NCBI GenBank assembly: GCA_949283025.1
Contig: CASDRB010000012.1
Span: forward strand, 62,001 to 126,000
DNA length: 64,000 nucleotides
Reading direction: 5' to 3'
DNA from: an uncultured bacterium
Lineage (GTDB): Bacteria > Bacillota_I > Bacilli_A > RFN20 > CAG-826
Under the pieces are notes generated by a model, which was given only the letters and a program-made list of their open reading frames with translations, searched no databases and was not told the origin of the DNA. Made by a program: the position numbers and the translations under genes. Positions 8,760 through 16,659 of the stretch are shown here, one piece after another. Position 1 is the stretch's first letter. The number at the start of each line of letters is the position of its first letter.

Positions 8760-9488
8760 ATGAATAAATTAGCCAAGTTAATTAAAAAAAGAAAACTAAT
8801 CGTATTTTTGGATTTAGAAGGCACTCAATTATCTCATGAAATGATTGCTATTGGTGCAATTAAATGCACTATAAATTCAAAAGGTCGCATAAAAAAATAC
8901 GGGAAAACGTTCAAACAATATGTCAAAGCCAAAAACAAGGTCGGGAAAGTGGTTAATAAATTAACCGGAATAAGCGATGAATTGTTAAAAGAAAAAGGTA
9001 TCAATTTTAATGATTTACTACATGAATTTAAAAAATTCGTTGGAATCGGATGGAAAAATGCTTTATTTGTTACTTTTGGCAATCACGATTATAAAATTAT
9101 TACTCAATCTGTTCAATATAATTTTTCTGTTCCCAGCGAAATTAGTTCTCATATTTTAAAAAATTATTTAGATTTTCTTCCGATTATTTCCGAATATGTC
9201 AAAGATAAAGACAATAATCCATACAGCCTAATTAATTATTGCCACTTATTTGGTGTAAGTTTAGCAGAACCTGCACATGATCCATGCAACGACGCCATTA
9301 ATTTAGCAAAATTATATGATGCATTTTTGCAAAAGAAAGATATTGTTTTTGAAGAATACAAAAAAGTGCTTGCTCATAGCAATCATTTACCTGAGCCTAT
9401 AAAGGTTGTTATTAAACAACTAGCAGAAGGGCACGATGTTCAAGCGATACAATTTGATGAGGTTGTTAAAAAGTATTTAAATGATTAA
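8760..9488 (+). CDS. DnaQ-like 3'-5' exonuclease (DEDDh superfamily)
   Basis: 242-residue exonuclease-fold protein. ExoI is FLDLEGTQL (Asp and Glu near residues 18-20), ExoII is FVTFGNHDYKII near 105, and ExoIII is HDPCNDAINLAKLYD near 177, giving the DEDDh set. No polymerase, BRCT or helicase domain follows; the C-terminal 60 residues are unassigned. The substrate (DNA or RNA) cannot be read from sequence. It overlaps recU by 8 nt. No Shine-Dalgarno is present, and a TACTAT or TATACT -10 box lies only 5-7 nt before the ATG, so the mRNA may be leaderless. Confidence 0.82.
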   Translation: MNKLAKLIKKRKLIVFLDLEGTQLSHEMIAIGAIKCTINSKGRIKKYGKTFKQYVKAKNKVGKVVNKLTGISDELLKEKGINFNDLLHEFKKFVGIGWKNALFVTFGNHDYKIITQSVQYNFSVPSEISSHILKNYLDFLPIISEYVKDKDNNPYSLINYCHLFGVSLAEPAHDPCNDAINLAKLYDAFLQKKDIVFEEYKKVLAHSNHLPEPIKVVIKQLAEGHDVQAIQFDEVVKKYLND

Positions 9489-10071
9489 CTATCCATATGG
9501 TAAAAAAAGATCCAATTTAACCATTTCAAACAAAAAAAATAAAGATGTCGCCAAATCTTTATCGAATGCTAATCGAGGCATGTCTTTTGAAAATGAAATT
9601 AATTTAAGCAACGAGTACTATGCAACTAATCACATCGCTTTTATTTATAAAAGGCCAACACCCATAAATGTTGTAAAGGTCGATTATACAAAAGGCGCCA
9701 AAATCATCGATGCTTATTTTGAAAAACAATCAACAACAGATTATAACGGCATATATAAAGGACGCTATATTGATTTTGAAGCCAAATCATGTCAGTCTAA
9801 AACATCATTTCCGCTTCATAATATTAGCCCACATCAAATTCAACATTTGAAAAATATTGTTGAGGCGGGTGGAATTGCTTTTTTTATAATTGAGTTCTCT
9901 AAATATAAAGAAGTATATTTAATTGATAGTAAATACATTATCGACGCATATGAAAATGGATTAAAAAAATCAATAACATATCAGCAAATCAAATCAATAG
10001 GTAAAAACGTTAAACAGTCCTTCCGTCCACGATTAGATTATATCTCAATCATTGATGAACTTTATTTTTAA
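9481..10071 (+). CDS. recU: Holliday junction resolvase RecU
   Basis: Structure-specific endonuclease that resolves Holliday junctions in Gram-positives. The 196-residue length is typical. RGMSFENEINLSNEYY (about 32-47) is the family N-terminal signature. IYKRPTPINVV, then TTDYNGIYKGRYIDFEAKSC (about 84-103) provides the catalytic Asp/Glu/Lys set. FPLHNISPHQIQHL and GGIAFFIIEF are the conserved C-terminal strands. Starts 8 nt inside the exonuclease gene. Its 3' end overlaps the convergent nth gene by 23 bp. In Bacillus its partner gene is ponA, absent here. Confidence 0.96.
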   Translation: MINYPYGKKRSNLTISNKKNKDVAKSLSNANRGMSFENEINLSNEYYATNHIAFIYKRPTPINVVKVDYTKGAKIIDAYFEKQSTTDYNGIYKGRYIDFEAKSCQSKTSFPLHNISPHQIQHLKNIVEAGGIAFFIIEFSKYKEVYLIDSKYIIDAYENGLKKSITYQQIKSIGKNVKQSFRPRLDYISIIDELYF

Positions 10072-10699
10072 AATATCGACATTCTTTACACATAAGACAC
10101 ATAGAACAATTTGGATTAATAGATTTGCAAAAATATCTTCCAAAAAAAATCATTTGATGATGTGTTTTAATTTGTATAGAAGACGGCACTAATTTTTTTA
10201 ATTTCTGTTCAACGATTAATGTCGAATCATTCGCATTAGCAAATCTCAGTCTTTTTGCAACTCGTTCGACATGTGTATCAACTGGTAATTCATTTAATTT
10301 AAAAAATTCAGCTCTAACTACATTGGCGGTTTTATTGCCAACCCCTGGAAAAGTTGTTAAAGTATCTTTTTCTTTTGGCACTTTTCCATCAAATTCTGTA
10401 ACTAATTTTTTAGCAATATCCACCACTCTTTGACTTTTTTGTTTAGACATCCCTAAAAATTTAATAATTTGCTCAACTTCATCGACCCTTGCTTGACTTA
10501 ATTCCAACAAAGTTGGATATCTATTAAATAGTTTTTCAGTCGCTTTATTAACGCTTTTGTCAGTCGCCTGTGCTGAAAGCATAACGGCAATTAATAATTC
10601 ATAGTCAAAGCGATAATTAAGTTCGCAATGAGCATTAGGAAACAATTGTTGTAAATAGTTTAGAAAAAAGTTCATTCTTTGTTGATTATTCATCATCAT
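10049..10699 (-). CDS. nth: Endonuclease III
   Basis: DNA glycosylase/AP lyase that removes oxidised pyrimidines. Visible: helix-hairpin-helix LTTFPGVGNKTANVV with the catalytic Lys, VDTHVERVAKRL with the catalytic Asp, and the C-terminal [4Fe-4S] ligands as C-x6-C-x2-C-x5-C (CKSINPNCSMCLMCKEC, with one extra Cys). Three consecutive ATG codons (10699, 10696, 10693) overlap the end of dnaD; any could be the start, and a further Met lies at 10675. About 216 aa. Same order as in Bacillus (dnaD-nth). The 3' end runs 23 bp into the convergent recU gene. Confidence 0.95.
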   Translation of the reverse strand: MMMNNQQRMNFFLNYLQQLFPNAHCELNYRFDYELLIAVMLSAQATDKSVNKATEKLFNRYPTLLELSQARVDEVEQIIKFLGMSKQKSQRVVDIAKKLVTEFDGKVPKEKDTLTTFPGVGNKTANVVRAEFFKLNELPVDTHVERVAKRLRFANANDSTLIVEQKLKKLVPSSIQIKTHHQMIFFGRYFCKSINPNCSMCLMCKECRYFKNKVHQ

Positions 10700-11336
10700 C
10701 TTTAACCCATGGTGTTTGTGCAATTTTAATTGTTTCTTCAATATTTTTATCCCATTGTTCACTTAGGATAGTATGTCCTTCTTTTTCGACATCTTCTCTA
10801 GAAGCCCAAGATAGAAGGATTTTATCAACACTTCTTAAAGTTTTCTTTTTTTGACTCAACGCCTGCTTTAAAGCATCAATTATGGTTTTATCAGAATATC
10901 CAAAAGAAATCCATTCTCTGATTTTTGATATTTCTAAAGGAGACAAAGTACGACCTAAATATTTTTGAAATTCAGAATAAATATTTTCTAAAGATTCTTC
11001 AATTTTTTGATTATTAGAGGCTTCTTGTTCTTTTGCTAAGGAAATTTGAAACTCACGATACAATTTGTTTTTTAATGGTTGTAAAGTAGTAATAGTTTGT
11101 TTTTTATTACTAACATAATCAATCATTCCATTTTTTAATAAATTAGCTAAAATCTTGTCGATTTGCGCGACATTCATCGTCATTTTTAATGATAATAAAT
11201 CTGCAGTTATCAAAGAATTACCTTGCTCAATTAGATGATCAATAATAAAAAGTGTGGTTACTTCAACTTCATCCAATTTTAACTTTTTATAATTTTCAAT
11301 CAACAAATATCTAAAATCAATTGCCTCTCCAACCAT
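10686..11336 (-). CDS. dnaD: DnaD-like replication initiation protein
   Basis: Primosomal protein involved in helicase loading with DnaB/DnaI in Bacilli. The 216-residue protein has an N-terminal winged-helix part (about 1-100) and a C-terminal DnaD domain (about 115-190) with the GYSDKTIIDALKQAL ... ILLSW segment that matches the DNA-binding YxxxIxxxW-type motif. A GGAGG lies 9 nt before the ATG inside the end of the upstream gene, which it overlaps by 20 nt. It is followed by nth, as in Bacillus. The family call is secure; whether it functions as DnaD or as a DnaB-like relative is less so. Confidence 0.88.
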   Translation of the reverse strand: MVGEAIDFRYLLIENYKKLKLDEVEVTTLFIIDHLIEQGNSLITADLLSLKMTMNVAQIDKILANLLKNGMIDYVSNKKQTITTLQPLKNKLYREFQISLAKEQEASNNQKIEESLENIYSEFQKYLGRTLSPLEISKIREWISFGYSDKTIIDALKQALSQKKKTLRSVDKILLSWASREDVEKEGHTILSEQWDKNIEETIKIAQTPWVKDDDE

Positions 11337-12033
11337 AATGAAAACCTCCTATCACATCCGATGGTAAAACGATGTGATAATAATTTAAAGCTTTTTTAAT
11401 TTCAACAATTGAAATACCAGTTTTTTTGATTTTCTCGACTTCTTGTTTAATTTTGTCAAGATTGATTTCGTTTAATAGATATGAATATTTCATCATCGCA
11501 AATTCCAAAGATTCCTCAATTTCAAAATCCAAAACCAAAGAAAAGCGAATGGCTCTTAAGATTCTTAAAGGATCTTCAATGATTCTTTGGCTCGGATTTC
11601 CAATCATTCTTATCAAGTTGTATTTTAAATCCATTAGACCACTACTAAAATCATAAATATGATGGGTTGAATCAATATAAATAGCGTTAATCGTAAAATC
11701 TCTTCTAAAAAAATCTTCTTGAATGCTATCAGTAAAAATAATGTTATTAGGGTGGCGATGATCCTTATATCCGTTTTCTTTTCTAAAAGTTGTTACATCA
11801 AATTTTACATCATCAAATTTAATTCTTGTCGAACCGTATTTTGCAAAAGTTAAATCAACATTAGGAAAAATATTAGCCAATTGCTCAGGAGTAGCATTGG
11901 TAGCAACATCATAATCTTTAAAATAACGGTCTAATAAAAAATCGCGTGAACTTCCACCAACAAGAAAAACTTTAAATCCATTTTTAATAAATTCTTGAGC
12001 AAAATTAACAAAAACTGAGGGTAGTTCTTTCAT
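11317..12033 (-). CDS. tRNA nucleotidyltransferase / poly(A) polymerase head domain, short form
   Basis: Class II nucleotidyltransferase related to the CCA-adding enzyme. Motifs: LVGGSSRDFLLDR near residue 24, DYDVATNATPEQ near 40 (the DxD metal site), FRRDFTINAIYID near 109, and EDPLRILRAIRFS near 150. Only 238 aa, whereas Bacillus Cca is about 400. The head and neck (to about residue 205) are present, but the body and tail domains that contact the tRNA elbow are missing. The reading frame ends normally, with dnaD starting inside it, so I see no local frameshift evidence. Whether it adds CCA, only A, or works with another subunit is open. Confidence 0.8.
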   Translation of the reverse strand: MKELPSVFVNFAQEFIKNGFKVFLVGGSSRDFLLDRYFKDYDVATNATPEQLANIFPNVDLTFAKYGSTRIKFDDVKFDVTTFRKENGYKDHRHPNNIIFTDSIQEDFFRRDFTINAIYIDSTHHIYDFSSGLMDLKYNLIRMIGNPSQRIIEDPLRILRAIRFSLVLDFEIEESLEFAMMKYSYLLNEINLDKIKQEVEKIKKTGISIVEIKKALNYYHIVLPSDVIGGFHYGWRGN

Positions 12034-12052
12034 GATTTATATATTATATAAA

Positions 12053-12832
12053 TTAATATCCTTTTTCAATTAATTCTAAACATAATTGTAAATAAAACAT
12101 ATTCAATCTTTTCATTTTTTCTTTATCTTTTACAAAGCCAATTAGTTCAGTGTGTGAAACCGACTCTTGAAGAACGCGGCCCTTAAAATCACCCCAAATT
12201 GCGCTTGAAAAAGAAACCAAACCATCGCTATCATCATCTTGCCAATATCTAGTTAAAATCCAAGGCACACCCATAATAAAATCGTGTTTAGGACTATCTA
12301 ATTTAGCAGCATAACTTTGATAATATACATTGTTAGAATCAATAATTTTTTGATTAAATTTTTTTAAATAATCTTCACTTAATTGCTGACAAGTTATCAA
12401 AGCATTTGGATGTTTGTCTCCACATATACGATAAATTAAATTAATCCAAAACGCGACAAACCTTTTCATCCAACTAGGCAATTTTAAAACATTATCAGCC
12501 ATAGACGATCCATAATGAGGTGTAGATAAAGTTGTTAAAGATGCAATTTTTTTATCCCCTAATTGGTTAATAAGGTAACGACAATCTAATCCTCCTTTAG
12601 AATGGGCGATAATATTAACTTTTGTGCAGTTAGTTTGTTTGCAAACATAATCAATAAATTTTTTTATTTGACAGGCATTACTTTCAATAGAACCAAATCC
12701 ATCTTGGTTTGATATGAAAACTTCAAAACCGTTTGATTTCAAATATTTAAAAATTCTTCCAAAAGGGCGATAAAAAAGTATTCGTTTATGTGCTATTCCA
12801 TGACATAATATAAAAGGATATTTGCTATTCAT
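12053..12832 (-). CDS. Lipase-like alpha/beta hydrolase (paralogue of the one at 46828-47616)
   Basis: 259-residue alpha/beta hydrolase of the triacylglycerol-lipase type. The oxyanion HG is in ILCHGIAHK near residue 8. The nucleophile elbow AHSKGG is near 77, a likely acid Asp in DDDSDGLVS near 196, and a likely His in SVSHTELIGF near 227. No signal peptide is visible, so it is probably cytoplasmic. It shares long segments such as YRICGDK and KFN-YYQS with the second hydrolase in this window, so the two are paralogues. It is the first gene of a transcript with the nucleotidyltransferase, dnaD and nth (19-nt gap). Substrate unknown. Confidence 0.8.
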   Translation of the reverse strand: MNSKYPFILCHGIAHKRILFYRPFGRIFKYLKSNGFEVFISNQDGFGSIESNACQIKKFIDYVCKQTNCTKVNIIAHSKGGLDCRYLINQLGDKKIASLTTLSTPHYGSSMADNVLKLPSWMKRFVAFWINLIYRICGDKHPNALITCQQLSEDYLKKFNQKIIDSNNVYYQSYAAKLDSPKHDFIMGVPWILTRYWQDDDSDGLVSFSSAIWGDFKGRVLQESVSHTELIGFVKDKEKMKRLNMFYLQLCLELIEKGY

Positions 12833-12847
12833 AGTATAATTATAACA

Positions 12848-12873
12848 AAAAAAGAGGCATTTGCCTCTTTTAA
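12848..12873 (-). terminator. Terminator of the HU gene
   Basis: Perfect hairpin AAAGAGGCA/TGCCTCTTT with T runs on both strands, 15 nt after the HU stop. It may act in both directions but only the HU side has a gene ending here. Confidence 0.85.
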
Positions 12874-12886
12874 AAATATGAAGTTA

Positions 12887-13156
12887 TTATAGACGGGCTT
12901 TTAGTTTTTTACTAGCCTTGAAACCGACGGTTTTAGCCTCGGGGATAACAATGCTGTCGCCTGTTTTTGGGTTTGTGCCGTTGCGTTGTTGACGGACTTT
13001 AACACTAAAAGTACCAAAATCAGTTAATTTGACAACTTCGCCTGCAGCGAGTTGATCGCAAATAGTATTTAATGCGACTCTTAAAACTTCTTCGGCCTCC
13101 TTTTTGCTAAGACCAGTCTTGTTGACGACGACTTCGACTAAATCTAATTTATTCAT
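12887..13156 (-). CDS. hup: DNA-binding protein HU
   Basis: Histone-like nucleoid protein, 89 aa, normal length. The HU signature GTFSVKVRQQRNGTNPKTG (about 48-66) includes the beta-arm tip Asn-Pro that intercalates in DNA. The N-terminal MNKLDLVEVVVNKTGLSKKE dimerisation helices are typical. Strong AAGGAGG SD lies upstream. It stands alone with its own promoter and terminator downstream of der. Codon choice suggests high expression, as usual for HU. Confidence 0.98.
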   Translation of the reverse strand: MNKLDLVEVVVNKTGLSKKEAEEVLRVALNTICDQLAAGEVVKLTDFGTFSVKVRQQRNGTNPKTGDSIVIPEAKTVGFKASKKLKARL

Positions 13157-13178
13157 TATGTGCGGTCCTCCTTACTTA

Positions 13179-13208
13179 ATTTTAGAATAATTGAATTACA
13201 TTTGTCAA
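13179..13208 (-). promoter_or_regulatory. HU promoter
   Basis: Minus strand: consensus -35 TTGACA (13208-13203), 18-bp spacer, -10 TAAAAT (13184-13179), about 22 bp before the HU start codon. Good match to sigma-A promoters. Confidence 0.65.
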
Positions 13209-13242
13209 AAATGTTTTGCTGGACCTATTTTTTTAAGTAAAC

Positions 13243-14550
13243 TTAAATTCTTTTTCTTAAAACAAATTTAATCGGAGTACCATCAAAATTAAAAGTATCT
13301 CTTAACCGATTTTCTAAATATCTTTGATAAGAAAAATGCATCCATTTTGGTTCATTGACAAATAAAACAAATGTTGGAGGTGCAACATCAACCTGATTAG
13401 CATAATAAATTTTTAGTCTCCCGCCATTAAAATTAGGAGATTCATTCATCGTTTGAGCATCTTGAATTACTTCATTTAAAACATTTGTAGCAATTCTTAA
13501 ATGATACGCATTATAAACAAAATGAATTGCTTCAAAAACTTTATTTATCTTAGTTTTATTTAATGCCGAAACGAAAATAATAGGTGAATAATCCAAAAAT
13601 GGCATTTCTTTTTTTAGTTGTTTTTTAAACTCATCTTGCAAAGTAGGAGTCTTATCCATCAAATCCCATTTATTTACTACAATTACTATAGCTTTATTGT
13701 TTTCAATAGCGTACCCAACAACATGTTTGTCTTGCTCTTTTAATCCAGCGTGTGCATCAATCACAAACACGATAACTTCACTTCTTTCAATTGCGCGTAG
13801 AGCTCTCATTGAAGCGTATTTATCAACCGATTCATAAATTTGGCCACGTTTTTTTAATCCAGCGGTGTCAATTGCAACATATCTAGTGCCATCTTTTATA
13901 AATGAAGTATCAATTGAATCCCTAGTTGTACCTTCAATATCAGAAACAATTACTCTTTCCTGATTTAAAATTGCATTCATTAATGATGATTTACCAACAT
14001 TAGGTCTGCCGATGATGGCAAAAGTAATTTCATCTTGATAATCCACTTTATCGTTTTCCGGAAAATAAGTAATTATTTTGTCCAACAAATCACCAATTCC
14101 AATACCGTGAGCGCCACTAATGGCAAGCGGATCTCCTAAACCTAATTTATAAAAATCAGCAATATTTGAAATCATATGATTGTCATCAATTTTATTTACA
14201 GCTAATATAATTGGTTTTTTTGTCTTTCGTAACATTTGAGCAACTAACATATCATCTTTATTAACGCCGATTTTACCATCGCATATAAAAACAATGATGT
14301 CAGCTTCGTTAATAGCAAGCATAACTTGTTCACGAATTTGTGTTTGAAATGGTCGATTAGCAATCTCGATGCCGCCAGTATCAACTAAATCAAAATGACG
14401 ATCAAGCCACTCACCAGAAGCATAAATCCGATCTCTTGTCACGCCTGGTTGATCATCAACAATTGAATGCCTTGTTCCAACAATTCGATTAAAGACCGTC
14501 GATTTGCCAACATTAGGAGCACCTATAATAGCGATGATAGGTTTAGACAT
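13243..14550 (-). CDS. der: Ribosome-assembly GTPase Der (EngA)
   Basis: Double-Era GTPase needed for 50S subunit maturation. From MSKPIIAIIG (ATG 14550) it is 435 aa. First G domain: GAPNVGKST near residue 8, VDTGGIE near 55, VNKID near 115. Second: GRPNVGKSS near 180, DTAGL near 225, VNKWDL near 290. A KH-like C-terminal domain ends the protein. The start is set by GGAG 9 nt upstream within the end of cmk, giving an 8-nt overlap. cmk-der linkage matches Bacillus, except that rpsA (ypfD), found between them there, is absent. Confidence 0.98.
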   Translation of the reverse strand: MSKPIIAIIGAPNVGKSTVFNRIVGTRHSIVDDQPGVTRDRIYASGEWLDRHFDLVDTGGIEIANRPFQTQIREQVMLAINEADIIVFICDGKIGVNKDDMLVAQMLRKTKKPIILAVNKIDDNHMISNIADFYKLGLGDPLAISGAHGIGIGDLLDKIITYFPENDKVDYQDEITFAIIGRPNVGKSSLMNAILNQERVIVSDIEGTTRDSIDTSFIKDGTRYVAIDTAGLKKRGQIYESVDKYASMRALRAIERSEVIVFVIDAHAGLKEQDKHVVGYAIENNKAIVIVVNKWDLMDKTPTLQDEFKKQLKKEMPFLDYSPIIFVSALNKTKINKVFEAIHFVYNAYHLRIATNVLNEVIQDAQTMNESPNFNGGRLKIYYANQVDVAPPTFVLFVNEPKWMHFSYQRYLENRLRDTFNFDGTPIKFVLRKRI

Positions 14551-15226
14551 TTGGTTTAACTCCAGTCTTTTTTTCAATTATTTTTAAAACCATATCAACA
14601 GATTCCTCTATACTTAAAAAAGAAGTATCCAACAAAACCGAATCAGGAGCAGGTTTTAAAGGTGCAAAAGAACGATGAGAATCAATATAATCTCGTGTTC
14701 TAACATCATTTTCTATTTCTTCGTAAGTACAAGGTATACCTTTTTGCATATTTTCATCATATCTACGTACTGCTCGTGTTTGAACACTAGCAATTTGATA
14801 TATTTTTACATCAGCATCAGGCAAAACATATGTACCTATGTCTCTTCCATCCATGACCACTGAAGTTTTATTAGCCATAGCACGTTGTTGCTCAACTAAC
14901 GATAAACGAATATTTTTATATGAAGCGATATATGATACTTTGCTAGAAACTCTAGGTTCACGTATTTGTTTTGATACATCAATTCCGTTGCACAAAACAA
15001 TATGGCCAGGTCTTAATTCAATCGCTACATCTTTAATAACCGCATCACAATCCGCTTCGTTTTCGCAATTAATACCTTTTTCTAAACAATACCATGTAAA
15101 AGCTCGATACATAGCTCCTGTATCAATGTATGTGATATCTAATTTTTCTGCAACCAACTTAGCGACTGTAGATTTTCCAGCAGCAGCAGGACCATCAATA
15201 GCAATAGTAATATTTTTTTTATTCAT
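14543..15226 (-). CDS. cmk: Cytidylate kinase
   Basis: Phosphorylates CMP and dCMP with ATP. 227 aa. The P-loop is IAIDGPAAAGKSTVAKL (residues about 7-23), then DTGAMYRAFTWYC for the substrate pocket, SSKVSYIAS and VVMDGRDIGTYVLPDA for CMP binding, and RAVRRYDEN in the lid. 12 nt separate it from the membrane-protein gene upstream, and it overlaps der by 8 nt. Identification secure. Confidence 0.97.
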   Translation of the reverse strand: MNKKNITIAIDGPAAAGKSTVAKLVAEKLDITYIDTGAMYRAFTWYCLEKGINCENEADCDAVIKDVAIELRPGHIVLCNGIDVSKQIREPRVSSKVSYIASYKNIRLSLVEQQRAMANKTSVVMDGRDIGTYVLPDADVKIYQIASVQTRAVRRYDENMQKGIPCTYEEIENDVRTRDYIDSHRSFAPLKPAPDSVLLDTSFLSIEESVDMVLKIIEKKTGVKPNV

Positions 15227-15237
15227 AATTATGTAAC

Positions 15238-15576
15238 CTACCTAAAAACAAAAATTCCAGCAGTAACAATTGCAGCCAACAAAATTAAACATCCAATAAC
15301 AAGACCAACAATTTTAAGAAATTTTAATAATTTAGCACGTCGTATGCGTTTTTGATTGGCAACGTTTTGAATTTCAGCATCTTTTGTTGCTGACATAATT
15401 TGATCATACGAAACTGACAGCGTAGATAAAGAAGAGCGATTAATTTCTCGTTTTTTTAATCGTTCATCATTAATATCTTTATTAATATCAATACTTTGAG
15501 TCATCAAAACATCATCACCATTATCGGTAAGTGCTTTTCGATATTCTTTATACCTTTTGACCCGCGACTGCTCCAT
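15238..15576 (-). CDS. Small tail-anchored membrane protein of unknown function
   Basis: 112 aa. The first 80 residues are strongly charged and probably cytoplasmic; a basic patch (KRIRRAKLLKFLK) precedes a single hydrophobic helix (about residues 88-111) that reaches the C-terminus, i.e. a tail-anchored topology. I recognise no family. It ends 11 nt before cmk and is likely the first gene of the cmk-der transcript. A role linked to envelope or ribosome assembly cannot be inferred. The start is at an ATG near a plausible purine-rich stretch. Confidence 0.6.
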   Translation of the reverse strand: MEQSRVKRYKEYRKALTDNGDDVLMTQSIDINKDINDERLKKREINRSSLSTLSVSYDQIMSATKDAEIQNVANQKRIRRAKLLKFLKIVGLVIGCLILLAAIVTAGIFVFR

Positions 15577-15680
15577 ATCTATCTTTTATATAATATTATA
15601 TTTAAATATTATTGGCATTAAAAAAATTAAAAAAATACAAAAAATAATATCATTTATCAAAACTCAAATTTTATTGCTTA

Positions 15681-15709
15681 TTGAAATATCAATAAAAAAG
15701 AACTATAAT
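15681..15709 (+). promoter_or_regulatory. Ferredoxin promoter
   Basis: TTGAAA (15681-15686), 17-bp spacer, TATAAT (15704-15709), 28 bp before the ferredoxin start. One of the best promoter matches in the window, implying strong constitutive expression. Confidence 0.75.
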
Positions 15710-15736
15710 TTTTATCGTCTATAGGAGGACAAATCA

Positions 15737-15913
15737 ATGGCGAGAAAGAAAGTTAGAATTGATACTGACGCTTGCATCGGATGTGGTTCATGCGTTGGCA
15801 ATTTTCCAGATGATTTTGCAATGGCAGATACAGGTGTTGCTGAAGTAATTACTGGCGAAGCTGATGAAGAAGCCAAAGACGTTTGCCCAGTTGGTGCAAT
15901 TGTTGAAGACTAA
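15737..15913 (+). CDS. fer: Single [4Fe-4S] ferredoxin
   Basis: 58-residue ferredoxin. Cluster ligands: CIGCGSC near residue 13 (C-x2-C-x2-C) and the distal Cys in VCPVGAI near residue 50, the pattern of the Bacillus Fer type with one cluster. The remaining sequence is acidic, as expected for an electron carrier. SD GGAGG lies 8 nt upstream, and it is flanked by its own promoter and terminator. It is a plausible electron donor or acceptor for the HydABC hydrogenase at 47.7-51.9 kb. Too short for most ORF finders, but clear. Confidence 0.95.
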   Translation: MARKKVRIDTDACIGCGSCVGNFPDDFAMADTGVAEVITGEADEEAKDVCPVGAIVED

Positions 15914-15930
15914 TTAAAAAAATAAAAAAG

Positions 15931-15953
15931 CTAGGCGATAGCCTAGTTTTTTT
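15931..15953. terminator. Bidirectional terminator between ferredoxin and ribU
   Basis: Stem CTAGGC-GATA-GCCTAG with T-run on the plus side and A/T-rich flanks on the other; the convergent ribU stop codon lies at its right edge. Confidence 0.85.
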
Positions 15954-16659
15954 ATGCTTGTTTTCTTTGCGATAAACGATCAACTAATTGATGTATTTTC
16001 TTATATAAAATCAATGTCAGCAAGACAATAATAATATTTTTAAAAGCATTAAATGGAACAGCAACATAAATGAAAAATGGCCAAGTTAAAGAGGTGATGT
16101 TAGGATTAACAGCTTGACACATGCCAATCAACATCTCATATGAAAAGCCCATGACAAACATATAAAAATCTAAAATGACAAAAGTGGTAAAAAAACTAGA
16201 CACTATCAGTTGAACAAAAAAACCAACACTTAAGCCTAAAATCGTACCCTTAAAATTATGGAATTTCCTATAAATAAAAGCACCCGGTAAAATTAAAGCA
16301 CATCCATATATCAAATCCGCTAATTCGCCTACGCCTAAAGAAGAAGTAAAAGGCAATTTTATTATTGTTTTAATCAATAACACAAAAAAGCCTGATAGTG
16401 GCCCATATGCAAAAGCGGCTATGAATGCTGGCACTTCTTCAAAATGCATCTCTAAAAACGCCGGAAAAAATGGTAGATTAAACTTAAAATAAGGAACAAT
16501 ATACAATAACGTAGAAATCGCTGCAAATATTGCCGTACTGCTTATAAATCTAGTACTAAATACCTTGTTTTTGCCGATAAATTTGTATAAAACAAAAATC
16601 AAAATACCCAGTACACAAACAATGGCGACAACAAGTCTAGTCAAATCAAAATTAGACAT
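15952..16659 (-). CDS. ribU: Riboflavin ECF transporter substrate-binding subunit RibU
   Basis: S component that binds riboflavin in the membrane and uses the shared EcfA1-EcfA2-EcfT module encoded at 40.2-42.7 kb. 235 aa with about six hydrophobic helices. FFPAFLEMHFEEVPAFIAAF followed by AYGPLSGF (about residues 63-92) is the RibU signature. KLPFTSSLGVGELADLIYG follows. An extra N-terminal hydrophobic segment precedes the core. Specificity is independently supported by the FMN riboswitch directly upstream. No rib biosynthesis genes are in the window, consistent with uptake. Confidence 0.95.
   Translation of the reverse strand: MSNFDLTRLVVAIVCVLGILIFVLYKFIGKNKVFSTRFISSTAIFAAISTLLYIVPYFKFNLPFFPAFLEMHFEEVPAFIAAFAYGPLSGFFVLLIKTIIKLPFTSSLGVGELADLIYGCALILPGAFIYRKFHNFKGTILGLSVGFFVQLIVSSFFTTFVILDFYMFVMGFSYEMLIGMCQAVNPNITSLTWPFFIYVAVPFNAFKNIIIVLLTLILYKKIHQLVDRLSQRKQA

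Noticed and set aside
14838-15236. 132-residue plus-strand ORF over cmk
   Set aside because: Antisense shadow; cmk is unambiguous on the other strand.
15737-15913. Ferredoxin lacking a cluster ligand
   Set aside because: Asn in the GNFP segment looked like a lost Cys, but the single-cluster Bacillus type uses only three proximal Cys plus the distal Cys-Pro, all present.
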